From Acidobacteriota bacterium (GTDB lineage Bacteria; Acidobacteriota; Polarisedimenticolia; Gp22-AA2), in the NCBI GenBank assembly GCA_016177515.1, contig JACOUZ010000223.1, positions 1-15,142 of the forward strand: a stretch of DNA of 15,142 nt. Reading direction: 5' to 3'. A program made the translations under genes and the position numbers. The notes beneath the pieces were generated by a model that had not been told where the DNA came from, made no database searches, and saw nothing but the letters and a program-made list of their open reading frames with translations. Positions within the stretch are counted from its first letter, which is position 1. Each line of letters starts with the position of its first letter. Shown piece after piece: positions 1-7,679 of this stretch.

Positions 1-526
1 GCTCGAGGGCGATCATCGCTTTCACCGCCGGCAGACCCGCCTGCCCGGTGTAGAAGCGCGATCCCAGGAGCCCCTCCTCTTCGGCGCAGAACGAGATGAA
101 CAGATAGGTCAGCCGGTGCGGCCGCCGGGCCGCTGCCCGGGCCGCTTCGAGGAGGACAGCCACCCCGGAGGCATCATCGTTGGCGCCGGGAATCGAGTCG
201 CCCGCCGAGTCGTGGTGCGCGGCCACGACGATCGTCTCGGAAGATGTCCCTTCGAGCCGGCCGATCACGTTCCAGGAGCCGAGCGAACGTTCGCCGTCCG
301 CGTACGGGGCGACGGCGACCTCCTGCAGGGAGACCGAGAGCCCGGCCTCCTCCATCCGGCCGCGCACGTATTCGACGGCCAGCCGATCGGCCTCGGTGCC
401 GGTCTTGCGCGGCCCGATGGTCCCGGCGAGCGCCAGGACGTGGCGGACGGCGCGGTCCCCGAGGTCGCGGGATTCCGGTTCGCTGGCCCGGAGAGGATGC
501 GCCAGGCTGAGCGCCACGAGCATCAT
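1..526 (-). CDS. M28-family zinc aminopeptidase/carboxypeptidase, partial (C-terminal part outside window)
   Basis: The visible 175 codons read as the N-terminal half of an M28 (aminopeptidase Y/S type) metallopeptidase, which cleaves peptides with a two-zinc centre. A short hydrophobic start (residues 1-14) looks like a signal peptide, suggesting periplasmic or secreted location. Family signatures are clear. HHDSAGD at 104-110 carries the first zinc His and Asp. PGANDDASG at 113-121 carries the bridging Asp. AEEEGLLGSRF at 148-158 carries the Glu general base and a Glu ligand. The later Asp and His ligands would lie beyond base 1. The ATG at 526-524 is the first ATG after an in-frame stop near 615-617; a second ATG follows directly. 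No good ribosome site precedes it, while an AGGAGG at 573-568 lies too far upstream. It is divergent from the kinase gene. Family assignment is confident; substrate is unknown. Confidence 0.88.
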   Translation of the reverse strand, partial: MMLVALSLAHPLRASEPESRDLGDRAVRHVLALAGTIGPRKTGTEADRLAVEYVRGRMEEAGLSVSLQEVAVAPYADGERSLGSWNVIGRLEGTSSETIVVAAHHDSAGDSIPGANDDASGVAVLLEAARAAARRPHRLTYLFISFCAEEEGLLGSRFYTGQAGLPAVKAMIALE

Positions 527-588
527 GAGCGCCGGACGTTCGACGGGTCCCAGATTGGCGACGGGAACCTCCTGCCGAGCCCCGTTTC

Positions 589-617
589 TTGACTCGCGGG
601 CGGGCGTAGATTAGCAT
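589..617 (+). promoter_or_regulatory. Candidate sigma70-type promoter for the kinase-lipoprotein pair
   Basis: TTGACT at 589-594 (5 of 6 to the -35 consensus) is followed by exactly 17 bases and TAGCAT at 612-617 (4 of 6 to the -10 consensus). Transcription would begin near 624 and give a leader of about 74 nt before the GTG start at 698. The element sits in the only AT-rich patch of the divergent spacer. It also contains TATGCT on the opposite strand (618-613), which could serve the peptidase gene but has no recognisable -35 partner. This is pattern matching only; no expression data are available. Confidence 0.38.
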
Positions 618-697
618 ACGGCTTCGCCTTCGGAGATCGGCAGTCCTCTCCCGATCACGCCATGTCATCGACGAGAACCGCGACCTGAAGTGAACCG

Positions 698-3600
698 GTG
701 ACCGCCGCCCTCCTGCTGGTTCTCGAAGGGCTGATCCTCCTCATCCTCGGCGTCGACCTGTCGCTCGGATTCCTCCTCGTTTCGACGCCGGTTCGGCTCA
801 CCCTGACCGCCGCCGCCGCGGGGGTTCTCGCTCTGGCGGTCCTCCGCACGCCCCGAATTCCGCGGACCGCCCGGTCGCCCCTTCTGGTCCTCGGCGCCGC
901 CGGGCTCATCGTCGGCACGCTGGGGGGGCTCGAGATCCGGGCCGTGCGCCTCCTCCAGAGAGGCTGGGAAGCCGGGGCGAGCGATCGCCTGGAGGCGCGG
1001 GCCCGGCTTCTCGAACAGGACTTCGGGCATTTTCTGGAAGGCCTCGTCCGGCCGATCGACCCCGCCGGCGCGCCGGTCGGCGACCGGAGCGACGCCTTCG
1101 GCGCTCTGCACGAGGCGCAAGGGCGCAGCCGGCTGCCGCCGGAGCGCCTGGGATTCTCGATTTACGGCGCGGACGGATCGCTCCTGGCCTGGCAGGGGAA
1201 CAGCGCCGGCCCACCGCAGGACTTGATGTCCTTTCCCTGCCCGGGACCGTCCTTCGGAACGGCAGGAGACGCGGCGACCCGCCGTCTGTACGCCGTGACC
1301 TGCTCCCCCGCAGGGGTCCGCTGGGTCGTGGAATTCGCCCTCGATCCGGCGCCGCGCACCCTGGCGCGGGACCCGTCGTCCACCGGCCTGGCCTTTCTGC
1401 CGCACTGGCAGGAAGCCGGGCCGGCCGCCGTCCGCCTGCGCGAGGATCGGGGCGGACAGGACGACCTGGCGGAGCTCTTTGCGCGGCAGGGTGACCGCCA
1501 CTGGGGACGCAGGGGAAGTGAGTCCGGGACCACGCTGGCATTCCCGCTGCGTGCTCCTTCCGGGGAGCGCCTGGCCATCGTGACTTTGCGCGACCGCTGG
1601 GCCTCGCAGGAGATCGGGGCGCATCGCCGGCTGTTCCGCATACTGGGCGGACTGGTTCTGGCCGCCGCGATGTTCCTGGCCTGGATCCTGCCGTTGCGGA
1701 AGGACGGGATCCGCTCACGAACCGGACGCGCGCTGATGGCGAGCGCGGCCGTCTGGACGGTGCGCTCCGCGCTCCTGGCTCTCGCCGAGCCGTCCGGCCT
1801 GACCCGTCTGCCGGTCTACGAGATTTCCGACCAGGCGTCGCCGCTCCTGGCTCTCGTGCGCTCACCGGCCGACTTCCTCCTGACTGCCATCGCCTGCTGC
1901 GCCCAGGCCTTCATCCTGCTGCTCGCCCTGGAGGATGTCGGGCGCAGGGTCCCGTCGCGCCGCCCGCGCCTCGTGCGCGCCTTTGCCCTGGCGTCGGGGA
2001 TCCTGGTGTTCGCCGGAACCGTTCTCGCCCTGCACCGCTTTCTCGACCGGCTGGTCCAGGATGCCCGCCTGGACCTGAGCCGGATCGAGATCGGCGAGCT
2101 CGCCTCCCCCCGCCTGGCCCTGCAGGCGGGTCTCTTTCTGTTCGCGCTGGCCGCCGGCCTGCTGCTGCGCGCCCTCGTCGACGTCATCCTGCGCCACGGC
2201 GCGCGCGCCGACGACTGGCCGTGGCTCCGCTGGCTGCGCGGAGCCGGCGCCTCCGGCGTCCCCCGGATCCTGCGCGCGGCCGGCGCGATCCTGGCGCTGA
2301 CCCTCGGCTATGCTTCCCTGCTGCACCACTCCTACGATCGGTTGCGGCGCGACGTCTTCGAAGACGATCTGCGCCCTCTCGTCCTCGAGCAGAAAGCGCT
2401 GCGGCGGCGGGCCCTGCGGGCCTCGATGTCCCTGGCCCGCGATCCCGATTTCGGGGCGCTGGCCGCCCTGGCCTCCGAGGGGCGGGCAGGCTCCGGAGCG
2501 GCCTATCGTCTCTGGCTCGCCACGCCGATCGCCGATCAGGGACTGGCCTCCTCTGTGCGGATCTTCGATGCCGATGGCGAGGCGCGCGGCGGTTTCGCCG
2601 TCGACTTCGCGCCGACGCTCGATGTGTCGTTCGAGGAAGCGGTGGCGGCCGCCCGGGGGGATCTCGTCACGCTGCCGCCGCGAGCCGGGACGACGGTGCG
2701 GAAACCGGTGATCTTCGGATCACGCTGGGTCGGGGGCGCGCGTCATCCGCTTCTGGTCGTTCTGACGGTTTCGGACGACTACGACAACCTGCCGATGGTT
2801 GGGGGTCGGACCGTCGGGGCGTGGCTGTTCCGCGCCGGCACTCCGCCGCGCGGCAATCCGGAGCTGCTGCGGTCCGATCCCCTCATGGCCGTGTTCTCGA
2901 ACGACCTCCGGCGCCTTTACGAGTCGGGCGGGGAAATCCCTCCCCCGCCGCTCCCCGCCCGCGGCGCCCTGGAGCGGGCGGGCCGCGCCTGGGCGATCGA
3001 CCAGCTGCGCGGGGGAGAGGCCTTCATCCTCTACTTCAAGGGACCCCAGGAGGTCTTCGCGCTGGCGCACCTCCACCCGGGCCGGACGGCCCTGCTCGCC
3101 TCTTACCTGAGGGTCTTTCTCCTGAACGCGTTCCTGGCGCTCCTGGGCGCCGGGATCGCGCAGGCGATCCGGCGGTCCGCCTGGCTGCGGATGCCGCGAC
3201 CCGCTCCCGCCGCCACCTATTCCGGCCGGCTGGTGGCCGTCTTCCTGCTCGCCGGACTGCTGCCGCTCCTGACCCTGGCCTACTTCACCGCCCGCTCGAC
3301 GACCCTCGGGATCGATCGAGACATCGCCACCTCGGGGCTCGCCTCCCTGCAGGCGGCGAGGCGAGTGGCGGAGGACTACTTCACCGTCACCCGGCCCGAG
3401 GAGGGCGGCTCCCTGGACGACGACGTGGTCTACTGGCTGAGCCGGGTCGTGCGGCAGGACATCAACATCTACGTAGGCGCTGATCTGCTCTCCACGAGCA
3501 CGCGCGAGCTTTACAGCTCGGGGCTCCTGAACGAGCGACTGAACGGCGAGACGTACCGGGCGATCTACCTTGAGGGCAAGCCGTTCTCGCTGGCCGAGGA

Positions 3601-5077
3601 CCGCACCGTGGGACTCGACTACCTGACCGTCAGCGCGCCCATGCGCATCGATCGGCAGGGAACGATGGGGCTGATCTCGATTCCCCTCCTCGAGCACCGC
3701 TACGCCGCGGCCCGGAAGGAGGAGGACGTGCGGGATGCCGCCCTGATCGTCACCTGCTTCGCCGTGCTGCTTCTGGCGCTGGTGGGGCACGTCCTGGCCG
3801 TCCGCGTCTCGCGTCCAATCACCCTCCTGGTGGGCGCCGCCCGGCGCGTGGCGGTGGGGGATCTCGACGCGCGCGTGGACGTGACGGCCAGCGACGAAAC
3901 CGCCCTCCTGGTGGAGGCCTTCAACGGCATGGCGGCCTCCCTGCGCCAGCAGCGGCAGGATCTGAGGCGGCATGCCGATTACATCGAGAAGGTTCTGAAG
4001 AGCGCCACCACGGGAGTGGTATCGATCGACTCTGCGGGCACGATCATCACCGTCAATCCGGCCGCCCAGGCCCTGCTGGCCGGCGGGGGTGGCGGCCCGG
4101 TGGCGGGCGACGACCTGCACCGGCACCTGGAAGGCGATCCCGCCCTGGCCCCCCTCCTCTCCGCCCTCCGCCGGGCGCTCGCCCGGGGGGTCGAGCGCGA
4201 AGTCGAGATCGTCTTCGCCGGCCGCCGGCAGAGCACGCAGGCGGGCGTACCGGCGGAAGGACCGCGCCGCGTGCGCGCCGTGTTCATCCCGTTCGCTCCG
4301 GAGGAGGACCGGCCGCCGGGACTGATCGTCCTCCTGGAAGATGTCACCGAGATCGTCCGCTCGGGACGGCTGGCCGCCTGGGCCGAGATGGCCCGGCGGG
4401 TGGCGCACGAGATCAAGAACCCGCTCACGCCCATCCTGCTTTCGGTCGAGCACGTGCGCCGCGTCTTCAAGGCACGCGACGCCCGGTTCGAAAAGATCCT
4501 GGAGGAGTGCCTCGACAATATCCGGAAACAGGTCGAGGTGCTGCGACAGATCGCCCTGGAGTTCTCGATTCATGCCCGCCTGCCGCATCTCCAGCCGGAG
4601 CCGTGCCCGGTGGGAACGCTGCTCGATGAGGCCCTGGGGCCTTACGCCGCGGCCGCCCCGGATGGGATCCGGATCCGGAGGGACGTGCCCCCCGGCCTGC
4701 CCTCTGTTCTGGTCGACCGCGCCATCATGGTGCGGGCCCTGGTGAACCTGATCGAGAACGCCCTGCAGGCGATGCCGCGGGGCGGCGCCCTCGTGGTCTC
4801 CGCCCGCCCCGCCGACGGACCCTCCGGCGAGGCGCGCGTCGTCATCGAAGTGCGGGACAGCGGTTGCGGCATCCCCGAAGCCCTCAAGCCGCGGCTCTTC
4901 GAGCCCTATTTCTCGACCAAGAGCGGCGGCACCGGCCTGGGGCTCGGCCTGGCCCGCCGGGTGCTCGAGGAGCACGGGGGCACGATCGAGGTGCGCTCCC
5001 GCGAAGGGAGCGGCACGGTCGTGATCCTGGCACTGCCGGCGGCGCCGGCCGGGGCGGCTCCGGGGGTCGAACCATGA
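698..5077 (+). CDS. Giant NtrY-like membrane sensor histidine kinase
   Basis: A 1459-residue sensor kinase that would autophosphorylate on His and pass phosphate to a response regulator. The output half is complete: HAMP about 1032-1082, PAS about 1095-1230, HisKA H-box HEIKNPLTP with His1237, HATPase N-box NLIEN at 1350-1354, G1 box DSGCGIP from 1387 and G2 box GGTGLGLGLA from 1410. The H-box and HAMP-PAS order match NtrY of the NtrY/NtrX nitrogen-response family. The input half is unusual, with about 12 hydrophobic segments (near 2-24, 31-48, 58-75, 312-333, 345-363, 392-412, 425-446, 471-494, 524-545, 803-826, 844-866, 1013-1036). These leave soluble blocks at about 77-310, 546-800 and 867-1010. 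The third block, just before HAMP, resembles the extracytoplasmic domain seen in NtrY. The start is GTG, the first start after an in-frame TGA at 686-688, with a weak ribosome site. It overlaps the next gene by 4 nt. No NtrX-like regulator is adjacent, so partner and signal are unknown. Confidence 0.93.
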   Translation: MTAALLLVLEGLILLILGVDLSLGFLLVSTPVRLTLTAAAAGVLALAVLRTPRIPRTARSPLLVLGAAGLIVGTLGGLEIRAVRLLQRGWEAGASDRLEARARLLEQDFGHFLEGLVRPIDPAGAPVGDRSDAFGALHEAQGRSRLPPERLGFSIYGADGSLLAWQGNSAGPPQDLMSFPCPGPSFGTAGDAATRRLYAVTCSPAGVRWVVEFALDPAPRTLARDPSSTGLAFLPHWQEAGPAAVRLREDRGGQDDLAELFARQGDRHWGRRGSESGTTLAFPLRAPSGERLAIVTLRDRWASQEIGAHRRLFRILGGLVLAAAMFLAWILPLRKDGIRSRTGRALMASAAVWTVRSALLALAEPSGLTRLPVYEISDQASPLLALVRSPADFLLTAIACCAQAFILLLALEDVGRRVPSRRPRLVRAFALASGILVFAGTVLALHRFLDRLVQDARLDLSRIEIGELASPRLALQAGLFLFALAAGLLLRALVDVILRHGARADDWPWLRWLRGAGASGVPRILRAAGAILALTLGYASLLHHSYDRLRRDVFEDDLRPLVLEQKALRRRALRASMSLARDPDFGALAALASEGRAGSGAAYRLWLATPIADQGLASSVRIFDADGEARGGFAVDFAPTLDVSFEEAVAAARGDLVTLPPRAGTTVRKPVIFGSRWVGGARHPLLVVLTVSDDYDNLPMVGGRTVGAWLFRAGTPPRGNPELLRSDPLMAVFSNDLRRLYESGGEIPPPPLPARGALERAGRAWAIDQLRGGEAFILYFKGPQEVFALAHLHPGRTALLASYLRVFLLNAFLALLGAGIAQAIRRSAWLRMPRPAPAATYSGRLVAVFLLAGLLPLLTLAYFTARSTTLGIDRDIATSGLASLQAARRVAEDYFTVTRPEEGGSLDDDVVYWLSRVVRQDINIYVGADLLSTSTRELYSSGLLNERLNGETYRAIYLEGKPFSLAEDRTVGLDYLTVSAPMRIDRQGTMGLISIPLLEHRYAAARKEEDVRDAALIVTCFAVLLLALVGHVLAVRVSRPITLLVGAARRVAVGDLDARVDVTASDETALLVEAFNGMAASLRQQRQDLRRHADYIEKVLKSATTGVVSIDSAGTIITVNPAAQALLAGGGGGPVAGDDLHRHLEGDPALAPLLSALRRALARGVEREVEIVFAGRRQSTQAGVPAEGPRRVRAVFIPFAPEEDRPPGLIVLLEDVTEIVRSGRLAAWAEMARRVAHEIKNPLTPILLSVEHVRRVFKARDARFEKILEECLDNIRKQVEVLRQIALEFSIHARLPHLQPEPCPVGTLLDEALGPYAAAAPDGIRIRRDVPPGLPSVLVDRAIMVRALVNLIENALQAMPRGGALVVSARPADGPSGEARVVIEVRDSGCGIPEALKPRLFEPYFSTKSGGTGLGLGLARRVLEEHGGTIEVRSREGSGTVVILALPAAPAGAAPGVEP

Positions 5078-6630
5078 GACGCGCCGCTCCCCGCGTGCAG
5101 GCCGAGGGTGGCCACCGGGCGGGCCGTGCCCTCCTGGGCCTCGCCACGCTCTGCCTGATCATTCTGGCGCCGTCCTGCGAAAAGGAGACCCACAGGGCGG
5201 CCCGCAAGTCGTTCCAGAGCATCCTGGCCGCGGACCTGGCGGCCGACGACCGGGCCGCCGCCCTCGAGGCCTTCGTGCGCGACTACCCCGAGCGCAAGAC
5301 CAATCCTCACCTGACGCGCGCCTGCAGCCTGCTGGCGGATCACCACGCGCGCGCAGGCCGCGCGGATATCGCGGCATCCTGGTACGAGCGCGCCATTCGC
5401 GCCGATCCCGCCGATCCCGATCTGCTCAACGCCCTCGGCTATCACTACGCGCGGAACCGGATGAACCTGGATCGCGCCGTCGCCGTCCTGGAGCAGGCGG
5501 TGCGCCTGGCCGAGGAGCGGCAATACCCCGCCAGGCGGCAGGGGTTCATCAAGGACTCCCTGGGATGGGCCTACCGCATGCGAGGGGACCTGCCGCTCTC
5601 GGTCGCCCTTCTCGAGGAGGCGGCTCGCCTCGCTCCGGGCGTGCCGATCATCAGGGAGCACCTGGCCGATGCCTATCATGCGATCGGCGAGCGTGACCGG
5701 GCGGTGTCGGTCTACCTCGATCTTTACCTGAGCGGTCGCGCCACCAGCGCCGCTTTGCGGGAGACCATCCGGGCCATCGGCCGCGAAGGCGGGCCGGCCT
5801 ACGCGCGAGACGTGGACCTGCGGATGGAAGAGGGAATGCGCGGACTGGCGGAGTCCGACCGCCGCGACGCCCGGTCGGCCGGGGCCACCCTGGTCACCCT
5901 CTCATCCGCCGACGGTCACCGGCTCGCCGGCTCGCTCTTCCGTCCCCGCGAAGAGGAACGGCGGGCGGCGGGCGCCGCGCGCGCGCCGGCCGGCGGAATC
6001 CTCCTTCTCCACCCCCTCGGATCCAGCCGCGCGGCCTGCACGCCGCAGGCGGCCGCCCTGGTGGCACGCGGGTTCGTCGTCCTCAGCCTCGATTTGCGCG
6101 GCCATGGCGGCAGCGTCAACGAGGCCCTGCCCGATGCGCGCGCCTTCAGCGCCCGGCTGGACGAGAACCTGGATGCGTCCGACCGGGACGTTATGGCGGC
6201 CCTCGCGTTCCTGGCCCGCCAGCCGCGGGTCGACGCTTCCCGGATCGGCGTGGTCGGTGCGGGTCTGGGCGCTCTCCTGGCGGCGCGCGCGGTCCGCGAT
6301 CCAGGCACGGATTTGCCCGGGGTGAAGGCCTCCCCGCGACCGCAGGCGCTGGTCCTCCTGTCTCCCTGGGGACGCTCCGAAGCCTACAGGGATCTTCTGG
6401 CTGCGCTCGATCCCCGCTCGGTTCTTCTGGTCGCCGGCTCGGAGGAAGGGGCGGCGCTCGCCACGGTGAAGGCACTTGCCGGGCGCGAGCGCTCGACGGG
6501 GCCGCGGAGCCTCGTCGTCGACGGTCCCGGGACCCACTACGACCTCGCCGTCCGCCTGCCGGGCCTCACCGGCACGATCGCCGGCTTCCTCACCGAACGC
6601 CTGGGGCCCGGCGAACGGGCGGGCGGGTGA
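5074..6630 (+). CDS. Predicted lipoprotein: TPR repeats fused to a nucleophile-less alpha/beta-hydrolase-like domain
   Basis: A 518-residue protein starting at an ATG that overlaps the kinase stop (ATGA), implying translational coupling. Residues 15-35 form a hydrophobic segment ending in LAPSC, a plausible though non-ideal lipobox with Cys35, so the protein is probably membrane-anchored outside the cytoplasm. Residues about 78-225 contain roughly four tetratricopeptide-like helical pairs, for example ALGYHYARNRMNLDRAVAVL and DSLGWAYRMRGDLPLSVALL. Residues about 275-510 have the alpha/beta-hydrolase order: an LLHPLGSSR oxyanion-type loop, LDLRGHGGS, then an elbow, and a C-terminal GTHYDLAV with the expected His. 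The elbow reads GAGLG (395-399), putting Gly397 where the Ser nucleophile belongs, and the usual acidic loop reads AGSEEG. Hydrolysis by the standard mechanism is therefore unlikely. A scaffold or ligand-sensing role with the kinase is an inference. Confidence 0.85.
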   Translation: MRRAAPRVQAEGGHRAGRALLGLATLCLIILAPSCEKETHRAARKSFQSILAADLAADDRAAALEAFVRDYPERKTNPHLTRACSLLADHHARAGRADIAASWYERAIRADPADPDLLNALGYHYARNRMNLDRAVAVLEQAVRLAEERQYPARRQGFIKDSLGWAYRMRGDLPLSVALLEEAARLAPGVPIIREHLADAYHAIGERDRAVSVYLDLYLSGRATSAALRETIRAIGREGGPAYARDVDLRMEEGMRGLAESDRRDARSAGATLVTLSSADGHRLAGSLFRPREEERRAAGAARAPAGGILLLHPLGSSRAACTPQAAALVARGFVVLSLDLRGHGGSVNEALPDARAFSARLDENLDASDRDVMAALAFLARQPRVDASRIGVVGAGLGALLAARAVRDPGTDLPGVKASPRPQALVLLSPWGRSEAYRDLLAALDPRSVLLVAGSEEGAALATVKALAGRERSTGPRSLVVDGPGTHYDLAVRLPGLTGTIAGFLTERLGPGERAGG

Positions 6631-6664
6631 CGCCTTACGGACGCGGCTTGCGGAGGGCAGCCGG

Positions 6665-6955
6665 TCAGATCGACTCGAGGAGACGGTGGCTCGGCGCGCC
6701 TTCGAGAATCGCCGCGCGCTTCTGCGCGAGGGACCTGCTGTCCCGGTCCTCCTGGGCGGAGAAACGATCGCGATAGTCCCGATTGACCCAGCGGATTTCG
6801 GCGTGGTACTCGCAGGGATTCTCCAGGCTGCGCAGGAGGACCTGGGTGATGAAGCCGCGCGCGCGCCGCATCAGGGCGATGCATTCCTGCTGGTGGAACT
6901 CGAACTCCTGTTCCTTGCCGCTCTTGACCCGAAACGTCACCAGGTCGACGATCAT
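6665..6955 (-). CDS. Small ABM-like (antibiotic biosynthesis monooxygenase fold) protein
   Basis: A 96-residue cytoplasmic protein beginning MIVDLVTFRVKSGKEQEF, with the pattern of the dimeric alpha/beta-barrel ABM/NIPSNAP-like families: an opening beta strand, then a helix rich in Glu and Gln with H21, a GFITQVLLRS strand, a YHAEIRWVN strand and a closing helix. Members range from heme-degrading or quinol-oxidising monooxygenases to proteins with no known reaction, so no substrate is assigned. The ATG has a good ribosome site, AGGAG seven bases upstream. It overlaps the stop of the preceding secreted-protein gene as ATGA (6955-6952), so the two are coupled. An in-frame extension upstream to 7099 exists but would run inside that gene and is rejected. 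It converges with the lipoprotein gene across a 34-nt gap in which no clear terminator was seen. Confidence 0.7.
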   Translation of the reverse strand: MIVDLVTFRVKSGKEQEFEFHQQECIALMRRARGFITQVLLRSLENPCEYHAEIRWVNRDYRDRFSAQEDRDSRSLAQKRAAILEGAPSHRLLESI

Positions 6956-7584
6956 GGCCTCTCTCCTACTGAGGCGCCGGTCCCTCCCGGGACGGCGGGC
7001 GTGAACACCACGACGGCGCCAATCTCGACCCTGCGGTCGAGCACGGCGATCCGGCGGATGTCGAGATTGAGCGAGACGGGACGGTCGCTGAACCTCCACA
7101 GGTCTTCGATAAGCTCCGGCATCTCGAATCGGGGCAGCGAGTCCCTCAGATCGACCGTCCCGATCCCAGGGAGCTGGACCGGAAGGCTCGAAATCACGAC
7201 GAAGTACCTGTTGAGCGCCTCGTCATGTCGCAGTGTGAACACCGGCGCCAGCACCTGGTCGATCGGTATCGAGTTTCCCTTCAGGCGGAACTTGAGCGTC
7301 GCTTTCGAGTCCGCCAGCCGCAGGTCGCGCGGTTCGGAGAGCGTCAAGTCGAACTTGAGGTACTGGTTGCCGACGCTGAAGGTATATGGCGTCGCCGCCT
7401 TGAGCAGATCCAGGAGGGCCGCCTCGCCGATGGTAAAGCGCACCTCCGACCGATCGACCGCAGTGACCCCCGGGGCGGGCGTCGCTCCGGGCGCCGGCGT
7501 CGTTCCCGGGGACGCCGGGGCGGGCGCGGCGAAGGCCAGCGCCAGCGCTCCCGCCAGGGTGCCGCAGATCGTCCTTATGCGCAT
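6952..7584 (-). CDS. Secreted/periplasmic protein of unrecognised family
   Basis: A 210-residue protein with a clear signal peptide (residues 1-24, cleavage likely after APA at 22-24). A short linker follows with near-repeats of TPAPG at 29-39. The folded part, about 46-195, alternates amphipathic strands (VRFTIGEAALLDLL, LKFDLTLSEP, ATLKFRLKGN, RYFVVISSL, VSLNLDIRRIAV, VEIGAVVVF). The mostly-strand layout faintly recalls periplasmic lipid-binding proteins such as the DUF1439/YceB group, but no diagnostic motif supports this and I do not assign a function. The ATG at 7584 follows a weak GGCGGGA; a much longer reading frame upstream to 8397 runs through the neighbouring gene and lacks support. 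It ends in a 4-nt overlap with the ABM-like gene. A probable promoter lies about 50 nt upstream. Confidence 0.72.
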   Translation of the reverse strand: MRIRTICGTLAGALALAFAAPAPASPGTTPAPGATPAPGVTAVDRSEVRFTIGEAALLDLLKAATPYTFSVGNQYLKFDLTLSEPRDLRLADSKATLKFRLKGNSIPIDQVLAPVFTLRHDEALNRYFVVISSLPVQLPGIGTVDLRDSLPRFEMPELIEDLWRFSDRPVSLNLDIRRIAVLDRRVEIGAVVVFTPAVPGGTGASVGERP

Positions 7585-7635
7585 GGTGTCCCGCCTGCAT
7601 CCCCGACGCCGCCCATCCCCCGGCGGCGCGCGACG

Positions 7636-7644
7636 AGTATAACA
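7636..7644 (-). promoter_or_regulatory. Candidate extended -10 promoter for the secreted-protein/ABM pair
   Basis: On the minus strand, TGTTATACT (7644-7636) matches the extended -10 form TGnTATAAT at all but one position. It lies in an otherwise GC-rich 95-nt spacer, and transcription would start near 7629, leaving about 45 nt before the ATG at 7584. No -35 match is visible at 16-18 bases upstream, as is common for extended -10 promoters. A five-base-pair hairpin (CGGCC-GGGA-GGCCG, 7668-7655) immediately upstream could weakly separate this unit from the preceding gene, but has no T-run. Confidence 0.42.
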
Positions 7645-7679
7645 TGCCGGATTCCGGCCTCCCGGCCGCTCACCGGCTC

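Noticed and set aside
2221..3483. A 420-codon plus-strand frame inside the kinase
   Set aside because: Arg/Pro/Gly-rich low-complexity translation in a shifted frame of a convincing gene.
2720..4975. A 751-codon open frame on the minus strand opposite the kinase
   Set aside because: It lies wholly antisense to a gene with complete kinase motifs, its translation is rich in Gly/Arg/Gln/His without any domain signature, and long antisense frames are expected at this GC content.
4864..5073. N-terminal extension of the TPR lipoprotein to an ATG at 4864
   Set aside because: It would run 210 bases inside the kinase ATPase domain in another frame. The ATG at 5074 gives a signal peptide directly and a standard 4-nt overlap.
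6631..6664. Bidirectional terminator between the convergent lipoprotein and ABM-like genes
   Set aside because: No convincing inverted repeat or T-run was found in the 34-nt gap.
7655..7668. Hairpin CGGCC-TCCC-GGCCG as a terminator after the MetE-like gene
   Set aside because: The stem is only five base pairs and no T-run follows on the minus strand; palindromes of this size are common in such GC-rich sequence.
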